Source of the DNA: Oscillospiraceae bacterium
GTDB taxonomy: Bacteria; Bacillota; Clostridia; Oscillospirales; Oscillospiraceae
DNA length: 64,000 bases
Direction of reading: 5' to 3'
Assembly: GCA_021770845.1 (NCBI GenBank)
Contig: JAETQF010000008.1
Location: 52,712-116,711 of the forward strand
Both the position numbers and the translations under genes were made by a program. Shown piece after piece: positions 15,076-24,198 of this stretch. Within the stretch, counting starts at the first letter, position 1, and each line of letters begins with the position of its first letter. The notes under the pieces are model-generated. The model was not told the DNA's origin. It did not search any database and saw only the letters and a program-made list of their open reading frames with translations.

Positions 15076-16104
15076 CTATCCGGGGAACCGGGCGATCCAG
15101 TCCTCCTCCGCCACCGCCACGGTGACGCCGTTCCGGATGGTTTTGCCCACCACCAGCCGCCGGGCGCCCATTCTGGCGGCCCGCTCGCACACGTTGTCCA
15201 CCCCCGTGACCCGCAGCACCCGCTCAGAGTGGGCGAAGTCCCCCGCCAGCGCCGCCAGCTCCCGGGCGCTGTAAAAGGCCGCGGGCCAGCCCTGGGCGGC
15301 GCAGTAGTCCAGCAGGCCCCCCTCGTCCCGCTTCAGATCGATGGAGGCCACGCAGTTCACCGCCCTGGGGTGGATGTCATGCTCCTCCAGCACCTGCTCC
15401 ACCGCCGCCCGGATGGCCTCCTCCCTTGTCCCCCGCCGGCAGCCCAGGCCCAGGTGGAGCACCGGGGGAACCAGCAGCAGCGTCTCCCGGAAGGGGGCCT
15501 TTTTCCGCCAGGAGATGCAGATGCCCACCGCTCCGCTGTCTCCCCGCTCCGTGCCGGGGGGCAGCTCCCCCTCCACGGGGAAGTCGCAGCACAGGGGCAC
15601 CGGGCCCTCCAAAATAGCGGCGGACACCGCCTTGGCCGCCTTCATGTCGTCAATAAACAGCCCCTGCCGGGCCGCCCAGGCGTCCACGGAAAATTTCCCG
15701 TTGACGTCGGTGGCGGTGGTGACCACCGGCTCCGCCTCCAGCTCCCGGGCCAGCCGCAGGGCCAGGGCGTTGGCCCCGCCGATGTGGCCGGACAGCAGGG
15801 GGATGACGAACTGCCCCAGCTCGTCCACGCACAGCACCGCCGGATCGGTGCGCTTGTCCCGCACCCAGGGGGCGATGGAGCGCACGGCGATGCCCGCCGC
15901 CCCCACAAATATCAGCGCGTCCCCCCAGGCGAACAGCGGGCCGGCGGCCTGGGCGCAGGGAGAGCCCAGCGCCTCAAACGCCCCGCCCGCGTACCGCTCC
16001 GGAGCCAGGCACCGGCACTCGTCCCCCGGGCCCCGCAGGCAGTCCCGGATCCGCAGGGCCGTCTCCCGCCCCCGGCGGCTGTAGGCAAATATGGCCAGCT
16101 TCAT
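15076..16104 (-). CDS. cbiG: Cobalt-precorrin 5A hydrolase CbiG
   Basis: A 342-residue CbiG, which opens the ring lactone and releases the C2 fragment as acetaldehyde in anaerobic corrin synthesis. The N-terminal half carries IFVGAAGIAVRSIAPWVRDK and VIPLLSGHIGGANALA, both hallmark CbiG segments; the C-terminal half carries LHLGLGCRRGTREEAI. ATG at 16104 has AAAGGGGG 8 bases upstream; a GTG directly before it is an alternative. It lies alone on the minus strand, divergent from the main cob operon, without an aptamer in its own leader that I can see, so it may escape direct riboswitch control. Confidence 0.9.
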   Translation of the reverse strand: MKLAIFAYSRRGRETALRIRDCLRGPGDECRCLAPERYAGGAFEALGSPCAQAAGPLFAWGDALIFVGAAGIAVRSIAPWVRDKRTDPAVLCVDELGQFVIPLLSGHIGGANALALRLARELEAEPVVTTATDVNGKFSVDAWAARQGLFIDDMKAAKAVSAAILEGPVPLCCDFPVEGELPPGTERGDSGAVGICISWRKKAPFRETLLLVPPVLHLGLGCRRGTREEAIRAAVEQVLEEHDIHPRAVNCVASIDLKRDEGGLLDYCAAQGWPAAFYSARELAALAGDFAHSERVLRVTGVDNVCERAARMGARRLVVGKTIRNGVTVAVAEEDWIARFPG

Positions 16105-16199
16105 CACGCCCGCCCCCTTTCTTCCCCCTGATTATTGCAGGGCGGCGGCGGATTGTCAAGAGCACAGGCCCGCCGGGGCGGGAAGTTCTACAAACGATC

Positions 16200-16228
16200 T
16201 TTACAGCGGCCCCTGATTATGGTAAAAT
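16200..16228 (+). promoter_or_regulatory. Promoter of the cbi/cob operon
   Basis: TTTACA (16200-16205), 17-bp spacer, TAAAAT (16223-16228), with TGG just before the -10 as an extended element. It lies directly upstream of the second cobalamin riboswitch. Confidence 0.8.
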
Positions 16229-16244
16229 ACCCACAATGAATTCA

Positions 16245-16395
16245 ATAGGATGCCAGCCGCGGCCGCGTCAGCGGCGCATGGAATGGGGTGAGAGTCCCCG
16301 CGAGTCGGTCACTGTGATGCCCTCCCCGAAGGGATAAGCCAGATACATGGCGGTCTGGAGCTTTTCTGCCGAAACCGGAAGCACAGCAAGCGGTT
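16245..16395 (+). promoter_or_regulatory. Cobalamin riboswitch controlling the cbi/cob operon
   Basis: The conserved aptamer pieces appear in order: GGGGTGAGAGTCCCC (about 16285-16299), GTCGGTCACTGTGATGCC (about 16304-16322), GGGATAAGCCAGATACATGG (about 16331-16350) and GCCGAAACCGG (about 16368-16378). The terminator downstream completes a transcription-attenuation design for feedback by cobalamin. Confidence 0.94.
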
Positions 16396-16423
16396 CGTCC
16401 CGCCCTCCTGGGCGGGTTGGTAC

Positions 16424-16453
16424 GCGCCCCTGGTGAAGCAGGGGCGCTTTTTT
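16424..16453 (+). terminator. Riboswitch-controlled terminator before cbiD
   Basis: Perfect 9-bp stem GCGCCCCTG / CAGGGGCGC with loop GTGAAG, followed by six T. A smaller GC-rich hairpin at about 16400-16416 may be part of the switching structure. Confidence 0.9.
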
Positions 16454-16473
16454 CATGGAAGGAGGCGGCTGCC

Positions 16474-17619
16474 GTGGAGGGCGGCGGGTTCGCGCACTAT
16501 GTACGCAGCGGGCAGTCCCTGCTGCGGTGCGGCTATACCACGGGCACCTGCGCGGCGCTGGCGGCGGCGGGAGCGGTACATCTGCTGCTGACGGGGAAGG
16601 CCCCGGAGGCCCTCTCCCTCACCACCCCCAAGGGGCTGGAGGTGGCCGTCCCCCCGGCGGGGGCGGAGCTGCTGGAGCCCGGGCGGCGGGCCCGGTGCGC
16701 CGTACGCAAGGACGCGGGGGATGACTACGACGTGACCGACGGGATGCTGATCTGGGCGGAGGTAACCCGCAGCCCCCGGCCCGGCGTACGGATCGACGGC
16801 GGCGAGGGGGTGGGCCGGGTGACCAAACCCGGCCTGGATCAGCCCGTGGGGGCCGCCGCCATCAACCGGGTGCCCCGGCGGATGATCGAGGAGCAGGTAC
16901 AGGCCGTGTGCGCCCAGCTGGGCTGCGCCGACGGCATGGAGGTGATCCTCTCCATCCCCGGCGGGGGGTCGCGGGCGGCCAAGACCTTCAACCCGGTGCT
17001 GGGGGTGGAGGGGGGCCTGTCCATCCTGGGTACCTCCGGCATTGTGGAGCCCATGAGCGAGCAGGCCATTGTGGACACCATCGCCCTCCAGATGGGGCAG
17101 GCGGCGGTGAGCTCCACGGATCTGATCCTCACCCCCGGCAACTACGGGGAGGATTTTCTCAAAAGCACCGGCCTGGACGGCCTGGGCGTTCCGGTGGTGA
17201 AATACTCCAACTTTTTAGGGGACGCGCTGGACATCGCCGCAGCGAAAGGGTTCCGGCGGGTGCTGGTGGCGGGCCACATCGGCAAGCTGGTGAAGGCGGC
17301 GGGGGGAATCATGAACACCCACTCCAAATACGCCGACTGCCGGACAGAGCTGTTCTGCGCCCACGCGGCCCTGTGCGGGGCCGACGCCGAATTGTGCCGG
17401 AGGCTGATGGGCGCCGCCACCACCGACGCCTGCCTGGAGCTGCTGGATGGGGCGGAATTGCGGGAGCCAGTGCTGGACAGCCTGCTGGCCGCCATCCAGC
17501 TCCACCTGGAGCGGCGGGCGGCGGGGGCCTATGCCGTGGGCGCGGTGATCTTTTCCAACGTATACGGCCCCCTGGGCCAGACCGGCAAAGCAAACGAGAT
17601 TTTGGAGGGATGGAAGTGA
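16474..17619 (+). CDS. cbiD: Cobalt-precorrin-5B (C1)-methyltransferase CbiD
   Basis: A 381-residue CbiD of normal length, which methylates C1 during anaerobic corrin ring synthesis. The N-terminal LRCGYTTGTCAALAA signature and GYTTG-type loop are diagnostic, and the C-terminal half contains GHIGKLVKAAGGIMNTHS. I start it at the GTG at 16474, 8 bases after GGAGG (16461-16465); in-frame sequence further upstream would run through the riboswitch terminator and cannot be coding. It is the first gene of the long operon. Confidence 0.93.
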   Translation: MEGGGFAHYVRSGQSLLRCGYTTGTCAALAAAGAVHLLLTGKAPEALSLTTPKGLEVAVPPAGAELLEPGRRARCAVRKDAGDDYDVTDGMLIWAEVTRSPRPGVRIDGGEGVGRVTKPGLDQPVGAAAINRVPRRMIEEQVQAVCAQLGCADGMEVILSIPGGGSRAAKTFNPVLGVEGGLSILGTSGIVEPMSEQAIVDTIALQMGQAAVSSTDLILTPGNYGEDFLKSTGLDGLGVPVVKYSNFLGDALDIAAAKGFRRVLVAGHIGKLVKAAGGIMNTHSKYADCRTELFCAHAALCGADAELCRRLMGAATTDACLELLDGAELREPVLDSLLAAIQLHLERRAAGAYAVGAVIFSNVYGPLGQTGKANEILEGWK

Positions 17620-18311
17620 AAAAAGGCGTTTGCTACGGCGTGGGGGTGGGCCCCGGCGACCCGGAGCTGATCACCCTGAAGGCGGTACATACTCTGGAGC
17701 GGTGCCCTGTCATTGCCGCCCCCCAGACCAGGAGCGGCGAGATGCTGGCCCTGGACATCGCCCGGGGGGCGGTGGATCTGACGGGCAAGACCATTCTGCC
17801 CCTGACCTTCACCATGTCCCAGGATCCGGCGGTGCTCCAGGCCTCCCACCAGGCGGCGGCGGACGCCATCCAGGCCCATCTGGATCGGGGGGAGGACGTG
17901 GCCATACCCAATCTGGGGGACGTGTCCATCTACGCCACCTGGGGGTATCTGATGGAGCTGCTGAACCGCCGGGGCTATGAGACGGTGATGATCCCCGGCG
18001 TGCCCAGCTTCTGCGCGGCGGCGGCCCGGCTGAACGCCACTCTGGTGAGCTGGGGCTCCCCCCTGCATATCATCCCGGTGGGCAAGGGCCCGGCGGCCCC
18101 GCTGGTGGAGCAGCCCGGGGGCAAGGTGCTGATGAAGGCGGGCCGGGGCCTGCCCGAGATCGTGGAGGCGCTGAAAACCACCGGCCAGCTCTCCCGGGCG
18201 GCGCTGGTGGAGGACTGCGGCCTGCCCACCGAGCGGGTGTGGACGGATTTGGAACAGATTCCCGGGGACGTGGGCTATTTTGCCACCGTCCTGGTAAAGG
18301 AGGAGCAATAG
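17616..18311 (+). CDS. cbiL: Cobalt-precorrin-2 C20-methyltransferase CbiL
   Basis: A 231-residue tetrapyrrole methylase. GVGVGPGDPELITLKAVHTL is the N-terminal SAM and substrate motif, and NLGDVSIYATWGYLMELL plus MIPGVPSFCAAAARL fit CbiL/CobI. The GTG at 17616 has GGAGG 7 bases upstream and overlaps the cbiD stop (GTGA); an ATG at 17610 is too close to that site. It adds the C20 methyl group to cobalt-precorrin-2. Confidence 0.92.
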   Translation: MKKGVCYGVGVGPGDPELITLKAVHTLERCPVIAAPQTRSGEMLALDIARGAVDLTGKTILPLTFTMSQDPAVLQASHQAAADAIQAHLDRGEDVAIPNLGDVSIYATWGYLMELLNRRGYETVMIPGVPSFCAAAARLNATLVSWGSPLHIIPVGKGPAAPLVEQPGGKVLMKAGRGLPEIVEALKTTGQLSRAALVEDCGLPTERVWTDLEQIPGDVGYFATVLVKEEQ

Positions 18312-18312
18312 C

Positions 18313-19089
18313 ATGGTACATTTTGTGGGCGCGGGCCCCGGCGGGGCCGACCTCATCACCCTGCGGGGTGCGGAGCTGCTGAAGGGGACGGACGTGATCA
18401 TCTACGCCGGGAGCCTGGTGAACCCCGCCCTGCTGGGGCTGGCGAAGGAGAGCTGTAAGATCTATAACAGCGCTGAAATGACCCTGGAGCAGGTGCTGGA
18501 CGTGATGAAGGCGGCTCAGGCCGAGGGGCTGGATCTGGTGCGGCTGCACACCGGCGACCCCTGCCTGTACGGGGCCATCCGGGAGCAGATGGACCAGCTG
18601 GACAAGCTGGGGATACCCTGGGACGACACGCCGGGGGTGTCCAGCTTCTGCGGGGCGGCGGCGGCCCTGGGGGCGGAGTACACCCTCCCCGGGGTGAGCC
18701 AGACGGTGATCATCACCCGCATGGCGGGCCGCACCCCGGTGCCCGAGGGGGAGGCGCTGGCGAAGCTGGCCTCCCACGGGGCGTCCATGGCCATCTTCCT
18801 GTCCGCCGGGATGCAGGAGCAGGTGCAGGCAGCGCTGCTGGCGGGCGGGGCGTACACCGCCGACACCCCCGCCGCCATCGTCTACAAGGCCACCTGGCCG
18901 GAGGAGAAGATCGTCCGGTGCACCGTGGGCACCCTGGCGGAGTCCGGGAACGCGGCGGGCATCTGGAAAACCGCCATCATCCTGGTGGGGGGCTTTTTGG
19001 GGCAGAGCTACGAGCGCAGCAAGCTTTACGACCCCGGCTTCACTACCGAATTCCGGCGGGGGACGGATTCCCCCGCCCAGGGAGGGTAA
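18313..19089 (+). CDS. cbiF: Cobalt-precorrin-4 C11-methyltransferase CbiF
   Basis: A 258-residue tetrapyrrole methylase. VHFVGAGPGGADLITLRG is the N-terminal motif, and VRLHTGDPCLYGAIREQM and DTPGVSSFCGAAAAL are typical of CbiF/CobM. It methylates C11 of cobalt-precorrin-4. GGAGGA precedes the start, which follows the cbiL stop by one base. Confidence 0.93.
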   Translation: MVHFVGAGPGGADLITLRGAELLKGTDVIIYAGSLVNPALLGLAKESCKIYNSAEMTLEQVLDVMKAAQAEGLDLVRLHTGDPCLYGAIREQMDQLDKLGIPWDDTPGVSSFCGAAAALGAEYTLPGVSQTVIITRMAGRTPVPEGEALAKLASHGASMAIFLSAGMQEQVQAALLAGGAYTADTPAAIVYKATWPEEKIVRCTVGTLAESGNAAGIWKTAIILVGGFLGQSYERSKLYDPGFTTEFRRGTDSPAQGG

Positions 19090-19093
19090 GGCC

Positions 19094-19840
19094 ATGGCAA
19101 AGCGGCTGTACGTGGTGGGGCTGGGCCCCGGAGATCAAACCTACTTCACCGCCCAGGCCCGGGCGGCGCTGGAGGACGCCCAGGTGCTGTGCGGCTACAC
19201 GGTGTACGTGGAGCTGGTGAAGGGGCTGTACCCGGACAAGGAGAGCTACACCACCCCCATGACGAAGGAGATCGACCGCTGCCGCTGGGCGCTGGAGACG
19301 GCGGACAGCGGCAGGACCGTGGCCCTGGTGTGCAGCGGGGACGCGGGTGTGTACGGCATGGCGGGGCCCGTCCTCCAGCTGGCCCCCCGGTGGCCGGACG
19401 TGGAGGTGGAGGTGATCCCCGGCGTGACCTCCGCCCTGTCCGGAGCGGCCCTGCTGGGGGCCCCCATCGGCCACGACTTCTGCGTCATCTCCCTGTCCGA
19501 CCTGCTCACGCCCTGGGAGGTCATCGAGAACCGCCTGCGGTGCGCGGCGGCGGGGGACTTCTCCCTGGTGATCTACAACCCCGCCTCCCACAAGCGGCCG
19601 GACTACCTGCAAAAAGCCTGCGACATCCTGCTCTCCGCCGGGGTGCGCCCCGATACGGTGTGCGGCTACGTGCGCAACACCGGCCGGGAGGGGGAGGAGG
19701 CCAAAGTCCTGACCCTGGGAGAGCTGCGGGACACTCAGTTGGATATGTTCTCCACCGCCTTCATTGGCTCGTCCACCACCCGGGCGGAGGGCGGGCGGAT
19801 GATCACCCCCCGGGGCTACGAGAAGAAGCAGGGCCTATGA
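19094..19840 (+). CDS. cbiH: Cobalt-precorrin-3B C17-methyltransferase CbiH
   Basis: A 248-residue tetrapyrrole methylase. YVVGLGPGDQTYFTAQARAA at the N-terminus, CSGDAGVYGMAGPVLQ and VIPGVTSALSGAALLGAP are CbiH/CobJ hallmarks. It performs C17 methylation and ring contraction in the anaerobic pathway. GGAGGG precedes the ATG, and the stop overlaps the next start (ATGA). Confidence 0.92.
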   Translation: MAKRLYVVGLGPGDQTYFTAQARAALEDAQVLCGYTVYVELVKGLYPDKESYTTPMTKEIDRCRWALETADSGRTVALVCSGDAGVYGMAGPVLQLAPRWPDVEVEVIPGVTSALSGAALLGAPIGHDFCVISLSDLLTPWEVIENRLRCAAAGDFSLVIYNPASHKRPDYLQKACDILLSAGVRPDTVCGYVRNTGREGEEAKVLTLGELRDTQLDMFSTAFIGSSTTRAEGGRMITPRGYEKKQGL

Positions 19841-20580
19841 ACGTCGTGCTGTTCAGCGGCACCACCGAGGGGCGGCGGCTGTCCCGGGCCCTGGCGGAGC
19901 TGGGGGCCGGGGTGACGGTGTGCGTGGCCACGGACTACGGCCGGGAGGAGCAGGGGGAACACCCCGGCATCACGGTGCTGTCCGGCCGGATGGGCGAGGG
20001 GGAGATGGCCCGGACGGCGGCGGGGGCGGATCTGTGCGTGGACGCCACCCACCCCTACGCCGTCCAGGCCAGCGAAACCATCCGGGCCGCCTGTGCGGAG
20101 ACGGACACGCCCCTTTTGCGGCTGCTCCGGGCGGCGTGCCCCGTCCCGGCGGGGGCGGAGGCGTTCGCCTCCGCTTCCGACGCGGCCCGGTGGCTGCAAA
20201 CCACCCAGGGCAACATCCTGCTCGCCACCGGGGCCAAGGAGCTGGCCCTGTTCGCCCCCCTGGGCGGGGAGCGGCTGTACCCCCGGGTACTGCCCCTGGC
20301 CTCCAGCCTGGAAGCCTGCGCCGCCGCCGGTGTGCCCGCCAGCCACATTCTGGCCCTCCAGGGCCCCTTTTCCCGGGAGCTGAACGAAGCCCTGATCCGG
20401 CAGTACCACATCGCGTACCTGGTGACCAAGGACGGGGGGAAGGCCGGGGGCTTCGAGGAGAAGGCGCTGGCGGCCCAGGCCGCCGGGGCGAAGCTGATCC
20501 TGATCCGCCGCCCCCAGGAGGACGGGCTGAGCTATGAGGACGTACTACAACGATGCAGGGAGATGATGGGATGCGGGTGA
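19837..20580 (+). CDS. cobK: Cobalt-precorrin-6A reductase CbiJ/CobK
   Basis: A 247-residue reductase that reduces a ring double bond of cobalt-precorrin-6A with a nicotinamide cofactor. The N-terminal VVLFSGTTEGRRLSRAL, the VDATHPYAVQASETI segment and the LVTKDGGKAGGFEEK segment are diagnostic. The ATG at 19837 overlaps the cbiH stop, and the last codons overlap the start of cbiET. Confidence 0.92.
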   Translation: MNVVLFSGTTEGRRLSRALAELGAGVTVCVATDYGREEQGEHPGITVLSGRMGEGEMARTAAGADLCVDATHPYAVQASETIRAACAETDTPLLRLLRAACPVPAGAEAFASASDAARWLQTTQGNILLATGAKELALFAPLGGERLYPRVLPLASSLEACAAAGVPASHILALQGPFSRELNEALIRQYHIAYLVTKDGGKAGGFEEKALAAQAAGAKLILIRRPQEDGLSYEDVLQRCREMMGCG

Positions 20581-21770
20581 CGTTGGCCTCCCTGGGCGGG
20601 GGCTGGGAGAACACCATGACGGCGGAGTGCGCCGCCGCCCTGAAAAGCGCCGGGTGCGTTTTGGGGGCCAAGCGGCTGCTGGAGCACCTGCCCCAGGGGT
20701 GCACGGACAACCGGATCGCCGCCGTGAAGCCCCAGGAGCTGCTGGACGGCATCCTGCGCCAGAGCTGCGACTGCGCGGTGGTATACAGCGGGGACGCCGG
20801 GTTCTATTCCGGGGCCCGGGGGCTGCTGCCCCTGCTGGAGGAGCGGCACATCCCCGCCCGGGTACTGCCGGGTGTGTCCAGCGTGCAGCTGCTGTCCGCC
20901 CGGCTGGGCCGGCCCTGGCAGGACTGGAATCTGGTGTCCGCCCACGGCACGGACTGCGACCCGGTGGCGGCGGTATCCGCCGGACGCCCCGCCTTTTTCC
21001 TCACTGGCGGGGCGCTGGGCCCCGGGGAGATCTGCCGCCGGCTGACCCAGGCGGGGCTGGGGAAGCTGGCCGTCACTGTGGGGGAGAACCTGTCCGCGCC
21101 CAAGGAGCGCGTCACCTCCGGTACGGCGGCGGAGCTGGCGGGGCGGGAGTTCCCCTCTCTGTCCGTGCTGCTGGCGGAGGCCGCCCCCCGGTACGCGCCC
21201 CGCTGTCCCGGCATCCCGGACGGGGAGTTCATCCGGGGGGACGTGCCCATGACCAAGCAGGAGGTGCGCGCCGCCGCCCTGGCCAAGCTGGCCGTCCGGC
21301 CCGCCGACACCCTGTGGGACGTGGGGGCGGGCACGGGCAGCGTCAGCGTGGAGCTGGCCCTGGCCGCGCCCCAGGGGCGGGTGTTCGCCGTGGAGTGCGA
21401 GGCGGACGCCTGCGCCCTCATCCGCGACAACAAGCAGAAATTTTCTACCTGGAATCTACAGTTGGTAGAGGGCCGCGCCCCCCAGGCGCTGGCGGATCTG
21501 CCCGCCCCGGACGGGGTGTTCCTGGGCGGCACCAGGGGGGAGCTGGACGCCATCGTGGGGGCGGCGCTGGACAAAAACCCCAACGCCCGGATCTGCGTGT
21601 CTGCCATCGCGTTGGAAACCCTGTCCGCGGCGGCGGCGGCCCTGACCGCCCGGGGGCTGGAGGCTCAGGTCACCCAGATCGCCGTCAGCCGCACCAAACC
21701 GGCGGGCAGGCTCCATCTGCTCATGGCCAACAATCCCACCTTCCTGATCGCGGGGAACTGCCATGCTTGA
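20571..21770 (+). CDS. cbiET: Fused precorrin-6Y methyltransferase CbiET (CobL-type)
   Basis: A 399-residue fusion. Residues about 1-200 are the CbiE C5-methyltransferase half (VVYSGDAGFYSGARGLLPLL, VLPGVSSVQLLSARLG). Residues about 205-399 are the CbiT half, with SAM motif LWDVGAGTGSVSVELAL, which methylates C15 and decarboxylates. The ATG at 20571 overlaps the preceding stop; another ATG at 20553 is in frame but has a weaker site. Fusion of the two activities is common (CobL), while separate cbiE and cbiT genes are also frequent in Clostridia. Confidence 0.92.
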   Translation: MRVTLASLGGGWENTMTAECAAALKSAGCVLGAKRLLEHLPQGCTDNRIAAVKPQELLDGILRQSCDCAVVYSGDAGFYSGARGLLPLLEERHIPARVLPGVSSVQLLSARLGRPWQDWNLVSAHGTDCDPVAAVSAGRPAFFLTGGALGPGEICRRLTQAGLGKLAVTVGENLSAPKERVTSGTAAELAGREFPSLSVLLAEAAPRYAPRCPGIPDGEFIRGDVPMTKQEVRAAALAKLAVRPADTLWDVGAGTGSVSVELALAAPQGRVFAVECEADACALIRDNKQKFSTWNLQLVEGRAPQALADLPAPDGVFLGGTRGELDAIVGAALDKNPNARICVSAIALETLSAAAAALTARGLEAQVTQIAVSRTKPAGRLHLLMANNPTFLIAGNCHA

Positions 21771-23130
21771 GCTGATGATCTCCGCCCCCGCCTCGGGGAG
21801 CGGCAAGACGGTGCTGACCTGCGCCCTGCTGACGGCGCTGAAGGAGCGGGGGCTGAACCCCTGCGCCTTCAAGTGCGGCCCGGACTACATCGACCCCATG
21901 TTCCACCGGGCGGCCCTGGGGGTGGACAGCCACAACCTGGATCTGTTCCTGGCGGGGGAGGACGCGGTGCGTGCCCTCTACCGCCGCTGCGCCGCCGCCC
22001 ACGGCTCGGTGGTGGCGGAGGGGGCCATGGGCTTCTACGACGGCCTGGGCGGCTCCACTGACCGGGCCAGCGCGTGGCAGGCGGCGGACGCGCTGGAGCT
22101 GCCCGTCCTGCTGGCGGTGCGGCCCCGTGGAGCCAGCCTGACCCTGGCGGCCCAGATCAAGGGGCTGCTGGACTTCCGCCGCCCCAGCCACATCGCGGGC
22201 ATCTTCCTTAACGACTGCTCCCCCATGCTGGCCGGCAGCCTGGCCCCCATGCTGGAGCGGGAGACGGGCCTGCCCGTGCTGGGCTGCCTGCCCCATGTGG
22301 AGGATGCGGTCTTGGAAAGCCGCCACCTGGGCCTCCAGACCGCCGGGGAGATTGAGAACCTCACCGCCCGCCTCCACCGGGTGGCGGAGGCCCTGGACAG
22401 GGGCATGGACTGGGACAGGCTCTTTGCCCTGTTTGACCGGCGGGAGGGCTGGACGGCCCCTCCCCCGCCCCACAGCCGGGGCGGCGTCCCCATCGCCGTG
22501 GCCCGGGACGAGGCGTTCTGCTTCACCTACGCCGAGACGCTGGACGCCCTGCGGGACGCGGGGGCGGAGCTGCTGTTTTTCAGCCCCCTCCACGACGAAG
22601 CACTGCCGGAGCGGGCCTGCGGGCTGTACCTGCCCGGGGGCTACCCGGAGCTGTACGCCGGGGCGCTGGCGGACAACGCCCCCATGCGGCAGTCCGTTCG
22701 GGCGGCGGTGGAGGCGGGTATGCCCACCGTGGCGGAGTGCGGCGGATTTTTGTACCTGGGCCAATCCCTGGAGGGGATGGACGGGGTCAATTACCCCATG
22801 GCCGGGGCCCTGCCCGGGGGCGGGGTGCGGAAGGAGCGGCTGGTGCGGTTCGGCTATTCCCAGCTGAGGGCAGAGTCGGACAGCCTGCTGTTCCGGGCGG
22901 GGGAGTCCCTCCCCGTCCACGAGTTCCACTACTGGGACTCCACCGACAACGGGGACGGCCTTGCCGCCGTCAAGCCCCTGACGGGGCGGAGCTGGCGGTG
23001 CGGCTTTGTGAGCGGGCGGCTGTACGCCGCCTTCCCCCACCTGTATTTCGCGGGCCGCCCAGAGCTGGCGGAGCGGTTCGTCCGGGGGGCGGAGGAATAC
23101 CGAGAGGAGCGGATCACCCATGAGATTTGA
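21763..23130 (+). CDS. cbiA: Cobyrinate a,c-diamide synthase CbiA/CobB
   Basis: A 455-residue glutamine-dependent amidotransferase that converts the a and c carboxylates to amides using ATP. The N-terminal P-loop is SAPASGSGKTVLT, with FKCGPDYIDPMFH downstream; the C-terminal GATase domain has the nucleophile in VAECGGFLYLG. Both ends overlap neighbouring genes by 8-11 bases, consistent with tight coupling. Confidence 0.93.
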   Translation: MLELMISAPASGSGKTVLTCALLTALKERGLNPCAFKCGPDYIDPMFHRAALGVDSHNLDLFLAGEDAVRALYRRCAAAHGSVVAEGAMGFYDGLGGSTDRASAWQAADALELPVLLAVRPRGASLTLAAQIKGLLDFRRPSHIAGIFLNDCSPMLAGSLAPMLERETGLPVLGCLPHVEDAVLESRHLGLQTAGEIENLTARLHRVAEALDRGMDWDRLFALFDRREGWTAPPPPHSRGGVPIAVARDEAFCFTYAETLDALRDAGAELLFFSPLHDEALPERACGLYLPGGYPELYAGALADNAPMRQSVRAAVEAGMPTVAECGGFLYLGQSLEGMDGVNYPMAGALPGGGVRKERLVRFGYSQLRAESDSLLFRAGESLPVHEFHYWDSTDNGDGLAAVKPLTGRSWRCGFVSGRLYAAFPHLYFAGRPELAERFVRGAEEYREERITHEI

Positions 23131-24196
23131 GACGGTTCAGGCGCTTTTGGACGCCATCCGGCCCGACCCCCGGGAGGAGGCGGCCCGGCAGGCGGCCCAC
23201 CGCCAGTGGGCGTCCATTGCCAAGCCCCTGGACAGCCTGGGCCTGCTGGAGACGGCGGTGGAGGACGTGGCCGCCCTCACCCTGAATCACAACATCGACC
23301 TGTCCAGCCGGGCCCTGCTGCTGCTGTGCGCCGACAACGGCGTGCTGGCCCAGGGGGTGGCCCAGAGCGACCACACCGTCACGGCGGCCATCGCCCGGAA
23401 CGCGGGAGCGAAACGCTCCTCCGTGTGCAAGATGGCGGCGGTGGCCAACTGCCGGGTGGTGCCCGTGGACATGGGGATGAAGGATCCCGGCCAGATCCCC
23501 GGCGTGCTGGATCGCCGGATGGGAAACGGCACCGGGGACATCACCCAGGGCCCCGCCATGAGCCGGGAGCAGGTGGAGCGGGCCGTCCTCACCGGGGCGG
23601 AGCTGGCCCTGGAGCTGCACGACCAGGGCGTGGGCCTGCTGGCCACCGGCGAGATGGGCATCGGCAACACCACCACCAGCAGCGCGGTGGCCTGCGCCCT
23701 GCTGAACCGGCCCGCCGGGGAGCTGACGGGCCGGGGGGCGGGCCTGTCCGACGCGGGCCTGCGCCGGAAGGTGTGGGCGGTGGAGACGGCGCTGGCGGTC
23801 AACCACCCCAACCCGGCGGATCCCCTGGACGTGCTGGCCAAGGTGGGGGGCTTCGACATCGCCGGGATGTGCGGCGTATTTCTGGGGGGCGCGGCGGGCC
23901 GGGTGCCGGTGCTGATGGACGGGTTCATCAGCACCGTGGCGGCGCTGTGCGCCCTAAGGCTGTGCCCCGGATCAGGCAAGGCCATGGTGGCCAGCCACGT
24001 GTCCGCCGAGCCGGCGGGCCGTCTGATCCTGGACACCCTGGGCAAAAAGCCCCTGATCACCGCCGGGATGCGGCTGGGCGAGGGCACCGGGGCGGTGGCG
24101 GCCATCCCCCTATTGGACATGGCGCTGGCCCTGTACTCGGACGGCACCACCTTCGACGGCACCGGCATCGAGGCGTACACGCCCCAGGGGGGCTGA
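23120..24196 (+). CDS. cobT: Nicotinate-nucleotide-dimethylbenzimidazole phosphoribosyltransferase CobT
   Basis: A 358-residue CobT that activates the lower-ligand base as alpha-ribazole phosphate. GEMGIGNTTTSSAV holds the conserved Glu of the active site, and the C-terminal RLGEGTGAVAAIPLLDMAL holds the catalytic Glu. CADNGVLAQGVAQSDHTVT is another conserved segment. The lower-ligand biosynthesis genes (bluB or bza) are not in this window. Confidence 0.94.
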   Translation: MRFETVQALLDAIRPDPREEAARQAAHRQWASIAKPLDSLGLLETAVEDVAALTLNHNIDLSSRALLLLCADNGVLAQGVAQSDHTVTAAIARNAGAKRSSVCKMAAVANCRVVPVDMGMKDPGQIPGVLDRRMGNGTGDITQGPAMSREQVERAVLTGAELALELHDQGVGLLATGEMGIGNTTTSSAVACALLNRPAGELTGRGAGLSDAGLRRKVWAVETALAVNHPNPADPLDVLAKVGGFDIAGMCGVFLGGAAGRVPVLMDGFISTVAALCALRLCPGSGKAMVASHVSAEPAGRLILDTLGKKPLITAGMRLGEGTGAVAAIPLLDMALALYSDGTTFDGTGIEAYTPQGG

Positions 24197-24198
24197 GG

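Noticed and set aside
16417..16473. Upstream extension of cbiD
   Set aside because: It would translate through the riboswitch terminator; the GTG at 16474 has a proper ribosome-binding site.
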